From Phoronis australis (taxonomy: Eukaryota > Phoronida > Phoronidae), in the NCBI GenBank assembly GCA_002633005.1, contig NMRA01000350.1, positions 319,642-383,641 on the forward strand: a stretch of 64,000 nucleotides of DNA, in the 5' to 3' direction. The first letter of the stretch is position 1; the number at the start of each line of letters is the position of its first letter. The translations under genes and the position numbers were made by a program. Positions 13,011 through 26,371 of the stretch are shown in pieces. The notes under the pieces were generated by a model. The model was not told where the DNA came from. It worked only from the letters and a program-made list of their open reading frames with translations, and made no database searches.

Positions 13011-13335
13011 TATTAAATCACGGTCACAGAAATACAACCACAGCGTGGGTAACTGGAGTTCTTTTGGTCAACTTTGTATCGGCGTTCTGCACCTAAGGCT
13101 GGTGCAGATGACTCGCCATTCGTTGTTCCTAATCACTGTCGATGAGGCAAACCTGAGCTGGCTGCTTTTCTGTTTCTCATCGAGTCTTGGTTACTTTTAT
13201 GACCGCTGGTTATTCTGGCCAACTCCTCGGAAACCAATGTCATGATGCTTCCTGGGCCTTGGTTTTATGCTCGACAGCTTTAAAGTATCTGTTCCGAAAG
13301 CTTTCTGTGTAATGGTCGGCATCGACAGTAGCACC

Positions 13336-13450
13336 ATTTTCATGCAAAGCACCCTGTAAAAATAATTAAACATTTCATGCAAAGCACCCCGTAGAAATAG
13401 CCAAAAGTTGCACACATTTCATTCAAAGCAACCTGTAAAATTAAACACAT
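13336..13450 (+). repeat. Imperfect tandem repeat, about 46-bp unit
   Basis: CATGCAAAGCACCCTGTA, CATGCAAAGCACCCCGTA and CATTCAAAGCAACCTGTA recur at roughly equal spacing, each followed by A-rich sequence. It lies between the convergent EMC2 and TRMT11 genes. Confidence 0.75.
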
Positions 13451-13516
13451 TTCTATGTTCTCATTTAAAGCTGTATTTAAACTTAAGGTTATCAATTTAC
13501 TTGTCGATGATAATTC

Positions 13517-13739
13517 TTAACTGAAATGTTTTGGGAGTTTAAAAACATCACTACGCTGATCTGATTTGGAATTAATGCCGAATGAACTGGTACAAGTAGC
13601 AGTGACTGTCCATGCACCAGATTCAAAGTTGCCATTTCGGGGTCGGTCATCCCCAATCAAGTCTGAAGCGTTTTCCTTTATAGCCTGGTTTCGATGTTCT
13701 TGATGGTAATGATAATAGAACATATTGCGGTAATGAGTT
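13517..13739 (-). CDS. Possible terminal coding exon of TRMT11 (tentative)
   Basis: A CAG acceptor at 13741-13740 opens a frame THYRNMFYYHYHQEHRNQAI that ends at TAA (13519-13517). The family's C-terminus has a comparable NSFREKYF-type segment near its end. However, the exon starts with one leftover base and so needs a phase-2 donor, while the last firm TRMT11 exon ends in phase 0. A further small exon would have to intervene, and I could not find it. This may be unrelated sequence. Confidence 0.2.
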
Positions 13740-14588
13740 CTGAGAGATCACCTTAACGAGAATTAAGCCCGATTCGAAAATTGTTTTCAGCCAGATTAAC
13801 AGGGCAAAATGCAGCCCTTGCTCAGCTATTTCTTTGTGTGCATTGGAGACGATGGTAGAAGGAAAAACAATGTAAGATTCCTAAGCACCCAGCTTGCGCA
13901 TAACGTGAAAAATGTTCAGGGTGACACTTTCCTCCACAAACTGGCGCATTCTTTTCTTGTGAATATATTTTCTTCATTAAACACGATATTTCATTGCACT
14001 TAATGGACAGCCTCTCTAAACTGAGGCAGTCACATCAGTTTGTACAAAGCATTGTCCCGGGCTGATGGTGGTAAGGAAAAATTCAATAAAATGACATCAT
14101 ATCAAAATCACATAAAACAAAAATACACAATAAAATTGTCCAAAGAAGATAAAATACTGGATATGCAGTTTTGTCAGTGGGATTTTATTTTTGAGTCATG
14201 TGACTTGATTATGACTGACACCATTTTTAATGTCTTGACACTGAGCAGGTTTTTTCAGTGAAAAATGCTCTTCAATGCATTTCATCTAAAAAGTAGTTGA
14301 GTCAAAATTTCCTGTAATTAAATCTTCAATAGTGTAAGAATTTCAAAAAACCTGACTGTTGTTCTTGGTGAAATTTTCTTGCCAATGTTGCAGTACAGTG
14401 CCATTACAAAAGAACCACATCATTCAGTAGGTACTCCAAATTTTCAGATGCACAATGAAAATCCACAGAACAGATATTCTAAAAAACTTCAACTACTTTC
14501 TGTATTTTGTGCAACACGTAGCGTATACCCCAGAATTCCGTTACCTATCTAAGCCACCACAGAAGATTTCAATTGGTTTAGATCCTAC

Positions 14589-17500
14589 CTGCCATTCGGA
14601 AGTTTTCTCCATCGTGATGAGACGCCGTGACACTTTATCGCGAACCAGCACTTGCTCGCAGTTGGAGACGAGTGTGAAGCAAGGATGTCTAGGGATGTTT
14701 TCTTCAGTGTAACTGAAAACAAAAACTCATACTGTAGGACGTCAAGGCACTGTCTTATCGAAAGTAGAATTCCCGGTCTTGGCTAAGATGACAGCAACTT
14801 CAATATCAACTTGCACACAGCTCAATAATCCTACTCGCGATGGCAGTGGTGAAGTATGAATATAAAAATAGTCAACTTTAAGCCAGTTTCAACGCTTCAC
14901 TAATATAAAAACAGCATTGCCTTTGCAATCTTCGGTATGACTGGGTAATGACCCTAGGTAAAATAGATGCACCATTTTCAGAAACGTACCACATTCAACG
15001 TAATAGCATCATTGCATGACAACTTTAAACCACAGACAGTGCCGTCTTTAAAACATCATGTAATGGCCTTGCCAACAGGTGTAGGAGATTTATGTGGTAA
15101 GCAGCATTTGTTGACTCGTTATATTTTAGTCTCTCAGCCACAATTTACTTTGTTGTATGCCTTTCAAAAATTGGCTGACATCTCAACTCTGAACACTTGA
15201 TGAAATCGAAATTTCAAGAGCATTTCCTTTTTCAAAATAAGTGTGAAACGAAAACAAAGTTTCACAGGAGCAAGCTAGCCTTCCAAATTTCAACCAATTG
15301 CACTCTGGAAAGAGTTAGGGCTGTTCCAGCAAAATCTGTATGGGAGGGGGGGAAGGCACTTTTATTTCGTACCCACCGCCCATATTTTTCATTTATTTCT
15401 CCAACCCATGACCCATAATTTTTTAATTATTTTTAATAGGTTAAAATATAAAATCCAACGCTTGCAAACAAATTGCCTCCAGGAGGACCTGTTAAGAACT
15501 TAGATGATTGACAGACAAGAACTAGTTGTCTTGTCCAATATTGTCAAAAATTAAAGTAGCCTGTGAACAATACTTTTGGCAGCCACCAGGTGTCTCTGTT
15601 TACCATGTGTCTATAATTTCAATGAACATTTTTTCAATTATAAGGATCTATGAATCTCAAACTGTCTCCACAAACTCTTTTATACTTCTATGTCAAGTGA
15701 ATATTGGAACTTGNCTTTAAAACATCATGTAATGGCCTTGCCAACAGGTGTGGGAGATTTATGTGGTAAGCAGCATTTGTTGACTCGTTATATTTTAGTC
15801 TCTCAGCCACAATTTACTTTGTCGTATGCCTTTCAAAAATTGGCTGATATCTCAACTCTGAACACTTGATGAAATCGAAATTTCAAGATCATTTCCTTTT
15901 TCAAAAGTTAGTGTGATTAGAAACGAAAACAAAGTTTCACAGGAGCAAGCTAGCCTTCCAAATTTCAACCAATTGCACTCTGGACAGAGTTACATTAATT
16001 TAGCTGCAGCAAACACAAGGTTTCCCAGATCATTGGATTCTGACCTAGAAAATTGACTGTACACACTCTAGTTTTAAGCAAAGTGCATTGATCTACTCTA
16101 CATATTTCTTGGAAAGCTAGACACAAGATTACATTATTTATTTATTGTGTCCTAAATAATTTATTTTCTGAGCACGCGCTGTTTTATGTTGTACATGTAC
16201 ATGTGCGCTATGATTGGCACTCACTCAGGAATGTAGACTGGTAGCCAGTACACAAGTCTTCCCCTCAAGTTCAAGTATTTTCCCGCAAAGTTCAGTAAAT
16301 CTGTGAACACCTGCGACAGCTGGTAACTACGCTTGGTTGGGAATGCAGTGTCAGGCCTGGAAAAAACCAAGATCATTTGGACTATGCACTAGCTAAAGCT
16401 GACCAGCAGAAATTCGGTCAATTGGTTCATAAACAAAACATCCCAGCAAAACATTGTTTCCGTTTCGTGACCACTAAGTGTTTACAGCAAAAATGACAGA
16501 AAATGACTTATCACGGTACTAAACAAAGTCCTCATTACAGGATAGCATTTTCACATTGCTATCTATCCAACAAATTCCTTGCCATGATGGACAACTGCTA
16601 ATCTGAGTGCCACTTGAACCCAACTGTCATGCCAGAGAATTGTTAGTTGTGTCGGATTAAATTTGACGTGTATTCATTTGTTAATTGTATGAAGATACTA
16701 CTATTATAGATATTCTCGTATGACTGAGCTACAACACGATTGGGTATGATTAATTTGATCTCGCTTACAAAGAAAAACTGCAGCACACTACTGCGTAGCA
16801 GCTGAAACTCCATAGACATAACAATTGTCAGCACGTCAAAATCTCACCAAACATTCAATCAACATAAAACTGCCAGGGAATTGAAGATATATAGACAATT
16901 CCCTTCCACTCGAGCAATTCTGAGTCGATAAAACCTACAGAACAAATAAACCATAAAAATCTAGATACAAACTTTTCAACAGGCACTTCTCGTCGACGGG
17001 GTCCCACTTTCTTTGTTCCTTCTCTGATACCATAAGGTGCTGTCAGAGAAAACAAAGAAATTTTTGAATACACAGGTAACTATGTAGAGTAAAGACCACA
17101 AATTAATGTAAGTAAGCCTTACTTAAACATTCCTTTAAACACCTTATTAAATAACAAAAACCTGTCCAGCTTCTTCAGCCATGGGATTTACGTGTAAATA
17201 CTATAAAAGTACTAAACTTCCTGTTAAGCAGTGTCACTTTGAAATCCTACATTTCTTCACTTTTTGCTAATGCTAGGCGTTCCACTTTATTTGAAGGTCA
17301 CACATTTTCCATTCCGTGGGTGTGTGTTTTTGCCAATCAAAGTGAATTCTATAAACTATTGCACGTCTTGGTGTAAATTACTCACGGTCTGTGATAATAA
17401 CATCAAAGAGAGGTTGTTCACGCCACAAATTGTGTTTAGACGCGTCAGCAACAAATGACTCCAAGAAATGTTTTTCCAGTCCGTAGTCTCGGAGATTAGC

Positions 17501-20500
17501 ACGAATGTTTTCATCCTTCCCACGAAGTTTTTCACCATGTCGACTTGACCTACCTGAAATCGATTGCCAAAAAACCCAAGTAGAGACGGACAGAATCCAC
17601 ACTCACATTCATTAAAGAAATTTCACCACGTGGAAATTCAAAAATTGTAGATTTGACGTGATGCTGGCATCATTTTGCCACAAGCATACAATTCTGGATC
17701 AATCTCCAGAATGGTTGAAAATTGCCCTCAACTTTGACAGCACAAGATTTACATGTTGAATGTCAATGAGACCTTGATCGTAGACCTACAGATCCCAAAG
17801 ACATGTTAAAATAACTTTTCAGAATATCTGAATAATTCTCTTGGAAGCTAGCAACCCTTCTTAAAGGCAGAACAGTGCTATGGGTGGGCAGCTTCCAGTC
17901 TAAGTTGGAGATACCAGTGAGAATGGCATCACCTCACAAGCTCATCGTGAGCTTGGATGACGTGAATTAGTTTTCAGAAGACGAGCTTTCGTTTTTCTGT
18001 TAATTAATTAAGCTCAAGGACAATTTACACACTGGCGTTATCGATTGAACCATGTGTCTCATCTACCTAGACTCACTACAGGTTTAATTAACCGGCATTG
18101 ACATATCACTCAAACGATTAACTAGAAGAACCTCCAAATGTGGAGAACCAGCGATGATTGGCCAGCTACCTAACTGGGTATTTCAGTGTTTGTGTATGGT
18201 TTCATTTTTGCACAATGCACCTATGAAGTAAAAAGATGCATACTGACCTAATAGTTTATGTGCTTCATGTTTGACATTTTTTGATAAGATGTAAGACATA
18301 AAAACTAAACTAAAGGTACAAAAATATCCATTTGCTATCTTGACTATTTTCAGGCTAGTACCACCCAACTTGTCTCAATCTTGATAAATGCATTGTGCAT
18401 CGAGTGACTGACCAATTTCAATAATGTTGTCATGGACTCCAAGACATTGACTCAGAAATTAATCACAAAAATTTTGGAGCCAGGGGTCACTAGACCTTAA
18501 CATTCGGAAACAATGGTCATTCACTGTACTCGTGTGGACACAAAAAACACGAACAGGTGACGATAAGACAAATCTACTACAACACAGATTGTGCAGTCAG
18601 AGACACGTCAAGTGACTTACCATGTCCGTGTATCACGTTCCAGTCCAAGTCTGTCCCAAGTACATAACCACCAAAGTGGGCAGCAGACACAAGCAGACTT
18701 CCTGGAAAGAGCAAGCAACATGACATAACAAGCAAACAAGTGGGAACCTTGCAATCACATCTTTTGTGAATTCGTGTTGAAGGAGAACTGAACTCAAACG
18801 ACATACAAGTCTCTATTTTCCCGACAACCAGCTGAAGCAGACTGACAAGTATAACAATTTACACATATTACCTTGTGTGTACAAACACCAAAGCAATGTC
18901 ATTTTGTGATTTCTCAATACCTGATTTCCTTGCTTAAAAATAAAGAAAATGTTGTCAAAGGTTGTTTTATGACACTTACAAAGTACAAACCGAAGCTTCC
19001 ATCTCCTATTTAGCTGGATAAATGATTGGGTCTTTTACTCTAACTCACAAAATTAATCTCTCATTTTGTTGAGAAACTTGACACTTCATCACTGTACTGC
19101 AGTCCAAATTGGTTACAAAATTACTGTATACTGACCTAAGTCAAGTTTTGTTCTTTCTCAGAAAGACTTTGGACATAGAATTAATATAAAAGGGAAGCCT
19201 ACACCAAAAACCCACCTGTCCCCACGAAGGGGTCCAAGACTATGCTGTTTTCCTTTACATGCGCCATGTTGGCCATAATCATACTCAGCTTGTGTTCCAT
19301 GCTAGTATTACCTGGGTGAGTACAATGGCTTTGTGATTACATAACACAAATTGGGTACACAATGATATACATCAATGGGTATTGCAGTGCTACTTGGCTT
19401 TGCATATAGGTTGTAACATAAGCTAACTCCCGCTTCCATAACGGTTGATTGTGAGGTCTTAATGCCTGCTATGAGATACATGCAACACAGAGGTGTGTTG
19501 TGGTGGTACTTTCTAAACTCTGGGAGAAACGAGTCTGAAATGGTAGTGATTGTAGAAACAACGTAATACTTCTCACTGACTGAACAAACACATAACACTA
19601 GCAGATTCTGAAATGAAGTATTGTGAATCTTATCGCAGGTCGAGTAAATCACAGTTTTGTCATCAAACACAAATAATTGACTATGCCTTCCTAGAGTTCA
19701 ACTCTGGCTGCATTTTTGTATGACGAGTTAATTGCTGCAGGCCCAAGCTTCACAATGTTTGCACGACATCAGGAGCACAACATTGTTGGAAATTTCTTTC
19801 ATACCAGCTTTCTTGTTACCAGAGGAATGAGCTTTTAGCCCCACCTTCAACATCATTGATTTTGTTAAGCCAGTAATCTTATTACACGTGAAAGTCGCAC
19901 ATTCTCCAAAATTGCAAGACTTAAAGACTTTTATAGACAACCAAAATTGAACTCTGTCTTCTTGTAGAATTACATGTATGGTAAACACGGATACATATGC
20001 CAGAAGGATAATGGAAAGAACTGACCTATCGCAAGCTCCACGCCCTTGCAAAATGTCGACAAACAAACATTAAGTTTTATTCAGCAACCTGCTGCTTGTC
20101 GGTTAAAATGACGGCATGGAAACGAAGGTGTGTCAATAATGCTGCTTTCTGATTGGTCAGTTAAGCCGCAACTCAAAATCCAGGCGATACGTCAATTGCC
20201 AGGTATTTATATGAGAGAAGTGCTGATAACCAAAGTGTTAGAAACCCTTACAGCATATGCAAGCATAACAGGTGGACTGCCTTTTGCAAAAACTAAAACC
20301 ATGTGATTAAAAATATGAAGCACAGAGGTGTAGTTGGTTCTTAATGCTAGTGTTGCAATGTTATGCTAACTTGTCATCGACATCCTCACCAAAGAAAAAC
20401 GAAGTTGATTCTAAGGCAGTGATTCTTAAAATTTCTTTAACTTCCCTTGTAAATGAAACAGTCTTCTCAAATGCAAACAAATCTTTGCATGACATTTCTA

Positions 20501-23500
20501 AAAGCCACTGACATAAAAGTGGCATAGTCTCCTTAGTTGCGAGCAAATCTTCGTCTATTAGTATAGGACAGTCCCGTCTACTTTTATCTAAGGAAATAGA
20601 ACATTCAGGTTTTCATTAGGACCAGTTCCCGATCATACCTTACCATCATAACCAACAACTTTGCCAGTACTCAGAGACAAAATCACTCAGAGCTAATTCA
20701 CATTCAGACCTTGAATCGAAAAGTGTCCAATTACTTGATTATGAATAGAATTTCCGAATACCACCACTTTTGAGAGAATTCTACAAAATGGGTGGCAATT
20801 TTAAATGACATGCAGCATCTTGTTTTTTACTCACCTATAAAATGCCTTTGTTTGAGATCGTACTTCTTTACGCAGCTTCGCTGACCGTCTGCCACCTTCA
20901 AAATATAGAACTGACTAATCAGATGCAGTCACAAAGTAATTACCCTTAAATATAAACTCATAAGTTGCTTCTGATCTTCTGCTTAAATGTTAAATCAAGG
21001 AAAATTACCACTAAGCCTTCCGAACTGGACTGTTGAAATATGTCTTGCCATGATAGCCTTTGTTGCCACATGCAATGTGTGTATGAGGGATGACCTGTGA
21101 ATGAACTGTTGTGATATGGAAAGGTTAGCCAGCCTTATGTTTTAAGAGACCTATGCAACACTAATTACATCAAATCGAAATTGCAAATTTTAAACTGTAG
21201 TATACGATGTTGGTGATGGTGAGTCTTACCATTGAAGCAATAACTCCATATAGTCCAATCTTTTATCAAGTGTTATTACGAAAGGTAAGTCAGTCTATTA
21301 AAAGACAAGAGGTTCTACCCCAGGACATGAGCCAAAATAATGATTTTCAAAGATGGTGGTGCAGAGAGTTTTAGAGCATTATTTGACCAGAATTAATGGA
21401 AACAATCATGCTTCATCATGATCCAAAAACATTTAGTCCAATTTTATTGGGATAAATGGCCTAGTTGTCATTTTGGTTTTCCAGACTGCTTCACAGGTTG
21501 AAAAAATGCAGTTTAAGCATATATCTACAAGTTGAGCTTTCAAACAAGAAAAAAAAGACAAAACAGTTGTTTCAAGACAGGAATAAGAAGAAGAAAATGT
21601 CAAATTATGTCATTTAAGCTATATTACAACAGATTCAATAAATCGTCTGAAAACTTAACCGTACCCACTTTCCAAGATACAAATAATCTGGAGTATTTTT
21701 CGATTGGTGATCTTCGCTCCCATAGTATTCCAACAGGTGCACACTGAGATCTGGTTTCTTCAGGTTGACTTTGCCTTGAAAGCCCACATGCTCAACAATA
21801 TACTACAAGTAGTGCAAAACACATCCAATGGAAAGTCAAAAAAACATGATCAGGAAAAGCAGTAACCTCTCCCCTTAAGTTATTAATTTTTAACTGTAAA
21901 CAAAATTTAAGGCTACATTTTCCCTGTTCAGATGTCCTAAAACAACTAATATTTAACTCTCATCAATTCGGCCTTCCTTAAGGTGACAAGGTTCTACTTC
22001 CACTACCAACTGAAGTCACAGGCAATGCACAGTCATGTATCATTGTCGAATATACAATTTTAGAGTTGCCCATCCCCAATAAACTGTGAAGCATATTTTG
22101 AGTTGCTGCTGGTTTTGGTGTTCTTGTCGGTATCAGGACTGAAATCCTATCATGGTAAGGTTATTTGGAGACCAACTTCAAGAGAGTAAAAGGCTTAATT
22201 CAATTTTCGCTTTTTGGCAGGCTTAACAAGGTGTCAGAAATGGAGCTTTAAGCACCATATAGAATTGACCACAGTTTGTTCCATACACAGACTAAAAGTT
22301 GTTTTTGGAAAGAATTGACATTTTTTATTGCTTGAGGATATGCTTGACATAAACATGTAAACCAAATAAACATACTCTCTACATACATTTATTCTTTTCA
22401 AAGTCTGTTCAGGTGTGTAGGTTTTATTAAAGCCATTGATGTATACTCTGAAGGACAGATCAGGTAACAGGTACGGTGCCTGCAACAAAAATGAAAACAT
22501 TCGACAATCTCAGAGAACACACAGTAGCACTAAAATATATGGTAGCTGTTGATCCATCCAGGAAAGGTCATTGTAAATCAAATTGAACCTGGTCTGCTGA
22601 GATGATGGTAACCAGACAAGATCTCGTGAGAATCGATGGCAGTTTTATCAATCTACAGATACCATCTTTCCTTTGAAAGAGGTGTGATGACACCGTGGTT
22701 TTAGAAGTTTAATTTCGTGAGTATTGTCCAGCAGACCAGTTTCTATTCAATTTACAACATGCAGCAGTGTTATAATTTAATAGGTGAAAATTCTTGTTAT
22801 AATTGAATAAAAATTATTTGACATCTTTTGATAATTTTTTTACAGAAAGTGTCACTATTCATCAAGTTTCTTTGCGTGTTTTCACCATAACTGCAACAAA
22901 GTCAATCAAATTGTTGATCAAAGAACAGTTTGGTCGCCCGATGCAGAGACACGATGAAGGTCAAATTCAAACTCAAATAACGATTGCCCATTTGTTTAAC
23001 TCTACTTGGTCCATGGAACAATTCAGGGCTTGGAATGACCAATGACAAAAAAGAGGAAAATTTTCCAAGCAATGTATTGTTCCACAAATTAATAGGCTTG
23101 AGTGATAGAAATATTAAAAATTTTTTGTGTTTTAAATTTGACTGAAATAAACATTTTTGCATGATCAGTGAAGTCAACATAATGATAAAAAAGAGACAAA
23201 AAAGAGGAAACTCGAAATCAAATACGAGGAAATTGAAACCAAAAAACAAATTCTCTAAAAAGAGGAAAATTCCCAAGCCCTGCCAATTATGAAAGTTCTT
23301 TAATGGTAACTTGACTGGTAAAAAATCTCAAGAAATATAATTATTCCACCCGATAACAACTAGGTTTCTTTAAAAACTTGCACTGAAACATCAGTTTTCT
23401 TCTGAAATCTGCTTCATTCAAAGGCACTCACAAACATAAACAGAAGGCTATACAACAAATCAGGCCAATAAAATCAAAAAGATAGTGTGGCATGCGGCTT

Positions 23501-26017
23501 GACAAAGTATTGTGTCAGTCATTACTTAAACTTTAGGCTGCTCATAAACCAAACCTAGTAATTAGACTGACCAAACGCTGGCTGGGAAACGACTTTAAGT
23601 TAGCAATTGTTTCTTCAATAGTCCTTCCTTCACTCCAAAGTTCAAACGCTGACCTGAAAAACAAAGGTTATCGAGAAATTAGAAATTCACCTCTGGTTAT
23701 GTTTTGTTTCAATAATTGTTTAACCAGCGTCATCAAATTTTAAGTGTAAAATTCAGTCTGACAAGCAACAATTACGAAATACGGTTTTATCACAATGATA
23801 TTTATAGAAAACTTGGAAGAGTAAAACACTGTCAAACATGTCATTTCATTCTGCAATGTAACGATCTAGGAATTTCAACGTAAACAAAAGCAACTTACTT
23901 TATAAGAATGGTTCTCGACATAATTTTTAATAAACACTCTTCATTCGCAAACTCTGCCGCAAGGAATGGGTTCTGAAAAAAATGATTATTAGAATGTTAA
24001 AGCACACAAAGAAAAGAATAAATGAACGGATCCTTTAATCTAACAAGTACCAAGTAAGCTTTGCATAACATTCTGCATGAAGAAAAATAACAGAAATGGT
24101 AGTTTGTGACAATAAATGATAACTTGGAATGGTCTTTTAATAAAATAACAATCATATTATCATGAAGTGTAATTAAAATGTGTAGCTAAACATAATTTCG
24201 TACTGTGTGATTTTTTGAACAATATAGACATTTGGTCAGTTAGATCACTTAAAAAAAGTTGACAATGCACCTTCTCATCAGTTTGAAAGAAAACAAATTC
24301 CGGCTAATATCCAAACAATACAGACAAGGCATGTTATTCACCGCATTTCTTTCTGGTCTTCACCATAAAATCGACATAGACAGCTACATTTAGGCAAAAT
24401 CTCCAATTTTCTATGACAACCACTGCAGCAGAAGCTGACACTGCAAGAAGTTTGAGTCATGGTAGTACTAGTACTTTTTCCCCAAGAGAATCCAATATCA
24501 CTGTTACCTGCATCAAAATGACAACAAAGCTGAGACAAAAATCTTCCATTCATTCAAAGACGCACAATTCACCTACCTTTTTATTATAATCTGTTTCCGA
24601 ATGACTTATCAACTTGTACTGTATTTGAAACAGGCTACACAATGACTTCAGTTCCTGAAATGATGAACACAATATGATACATGGATTACATGAAATTGAA
24701 TATGGCCATGTATGAATCATGAAATCGTAGGGTTTACATGCATGAACGTGACCATGCACCCTAAATTTTGGGGATAAATATCAACCTCATTTCCAGAAAA
24801 GATATTAAAAATCACGCAAAATTCCGGCCTCATTAGGTCTGTAAAGTCACATCGAATGATAAAGAATTTCCCTCAAGTCAAGGTTAGGATTACTAGATGT
24901 AACTCACTGACTGCTGGATTCAGTATGTGTTGTTTCATTAAATTTACTGACTGAGGGTATGATGGAATTGTTGGTGGTGCACCACCCAGGCCAGGACAGG
25001 GGGAGGAGGCCCCCGCCCCGTTACTATCATAAAAATAACAATGCCAACGAAATGATGTCTACCTCAATAGCTGTTCTGTCTGGTGGCACTCACTGACTCA
25101 GTCTACAGCAGAACGTACTGTCGTAACAGCTGAGATTACCTGACCTTGGAAATAGAACCAGCAACCCCGATTTAACCGGCGAAGGTGCAAACCATTCAGC
25201 TAATAGGCAACAGCCCGTTAGCGAGTGGCTAACAGAGGCACATATGATTCACCAGAAGGACGTTTCTCAACATTCCCCCCTTTCCTATGAACAAGAGCGC
25301 CACCTCTGGCTGGCAGCTGGGTAAAAACAAAGGATTCTACTGGAACATCACAGGATTTTACTCCTGGACTATGTCACAAGACTTTACTCTTGGATTTGTA
25401 CCTCACCAGGATAGCCACCTGACATATGAACCCCAAGATTGTCTCGCATTAGGTCCTCGACTCCTGGTCTAGGCTCACCGGCCATCAAGCGTGCTGTCTG
25501 AGGTCCAAGGGTCCGTGCAGTGCTTCATTGGTATATCATCCGTTTGCCGACTAGGCCAATTGTCTTAATAGCCGAGATTACCTGACCTCAGGAATCAAAC
25601 CAGCGACCGCCATTTATTCAGTGAACGTGCTAACCTTTCAGCTAATAAGCAACTGCCGCTAGCAAGTACCTAACACTCCTAACAGAGGCTCATAGATGAT
25701 TCACCAGAAGCACGTTTCACAACACTACGGTATGGTAGACCTTACTGTAATCAAGTGCAAGTAGCAACACCTGATTGACTTCGCCGGTTCCATCAATATT
25801 GGAACTGGCGATCAATCAAAACAAATATTATGAATACTAGCCAATGGCAATGTGACTCACTGTGACTGGACCAAAGGCAAAACTCAAGCAATAATTAGCA
25901 ATATGCACTGTCTGGCACACAGACCCCGACTATTCACAAATTCCACTGGAATCTTACAGCAAGATGGAAATCCAAATGTTCGTTAGCAAAGTGCAAGACG
26001 TATCTTCTACACGACAT
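14589..26017 (-). CDS. TRMT11: tRNA (guanine-10-N2)-methyltransferase catalytic subunit
   Basis: Thirteen exons join in frame (418 residues so far): 26017-25958, 24654-24577, 23972-23899, 23653-23572, 22479-22387, 21802-21665, 20895-20835, 19311-19216, 18701-18621, 17553-17386, 17039-16973, 16356-16225 and 14712-14589. The N-terminal half is the THUMP-type RNA-binding part. The methyltransferase half has the SAM-binding motif LDPFVGTG (near 222-228), the acidic strand YVLGTDLDWNVIHG, DENIRANLRDYGLEKHF, and catalytic motif IV DPPYG (near 310-314, formed across the exon 10/11 junction). Further markers are LLNFAGKYL, RLVYWLPVYIP and SRRLITMEK. The enzyme works with TRMT112 to form m2G10 in tRNA. 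The last 40-45 residues are not located. The exon 11 donor is placed at the weak site GTTTGT because only that phase fits exon 12. Confidence 0.95.
15046..15992. repeat. Near-identical direct duplication across a single-N gap
   Basis: 15046-15317 and 15715-15992 are about 95% identical, with small indels, and copy 2 begins directly after the only N here (15714). It lies in TRMT11 intron 12. An uncollapsed second haplotype joined at a scaffold gap is more likely than a real tandem duplication. The 396 bp between the copies may be present in only one haplotype. Confidence 0.85.
22571..22757. repeat. Small terminal-inverted-repeat element
   Basis: The 29-bp ends are inverted copies. The left end begins TTGTAAAT and ends CTGGTCTGCTG; the right end is the complement with a few mismatches inside. 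The element is about 187 bp, non-coding, and lies in TRMT11 intron 4. It looks like a MITE-type DNA transposon remnant. Confidence 0.75.
25121..25276 (-). repeat. tRNA-derived SINE-like repeat, copy 1
   Basis: About 155 bp similar to 25562-25726, in the same orientation. On the minus strand it carries tRNA-like A-box and B-box regions (TTAGCTGAATGG and GGTTCTATTTCC). It lies in TRMT11 intron 1. Confidence 0.65.
25562..25726 (-). repeat. tRNA-derived SINE-like repeat, copy 2
   Basis: On the minus strand TTAGCTGAAAGGTTAGCACG resembles a tRNA D-arm/A-box and GGTTTGATTCC a B-box. Shared blocks with copy 1 include GAGATTACCTGACCT, TTCAGCTAATA and GATTCACCAGAAG on the plus strand. It lies in TRMT11 intron 1. 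Confidence 0.65.
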
Positions 26018-26371
26018 GTTGGAGCACAGAAGTTGTGATCAACACTTTGCGGCTGACTATACCATGAAATTTTGACTTGGTTGGTCAAGCAATTTACACA
26101 TGTCCAAATTTACACGCTAGATGTCACTTATCAAAAGCGACCTTGACCTTTTGTTATAAGTCGGTCGATACTCCTTGGTCGTAACAATTTCTTTTTCTAG
26201 CATTTTTATGGAATTATTGGCTCTCTGATACCATTATTGCTAGCAAGCGAGCACGCGAGCCGTTCATCTGCATCAACTATTCTCAAAAACTCGCAATATA
26301 CTTTAAATAAAACAAACTTTACGACACTGACATCTGCCGACTATCTTGTAAACGTATTTTTATAAACAACA
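26018..26371. promoter_or_regulatory. Divergent TRMT11/PSMF1 promoter
   Basis: 354 bp separate the TRMT11 ATG (26017, minus) from the PSMF1 ATG (26372, plus). No TATA box stands out at a sensible place for either gene. The PSMF1 start lies in CAATGGCCGCC, close to the YY1-type initiator often seen at starts of housekeeping genes. Shared regulation is inference from geometry. Confidence 0.6.

Noticed and set aside
19308-20066. Two minus-strand frames of 112-120 codons in TRMT11 introns
   Set aside because: They extend from or lie beside a TRMT11 exon into intron sequence; no family resemblance, and the exon boundaries are fixed by frame.
23571-24553. Longer reading-frame extensions around TRMT11 exons 2-4
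   Set aside because: Only the parts between consensus splice sites match the TRMT11 family; the rest is intron.
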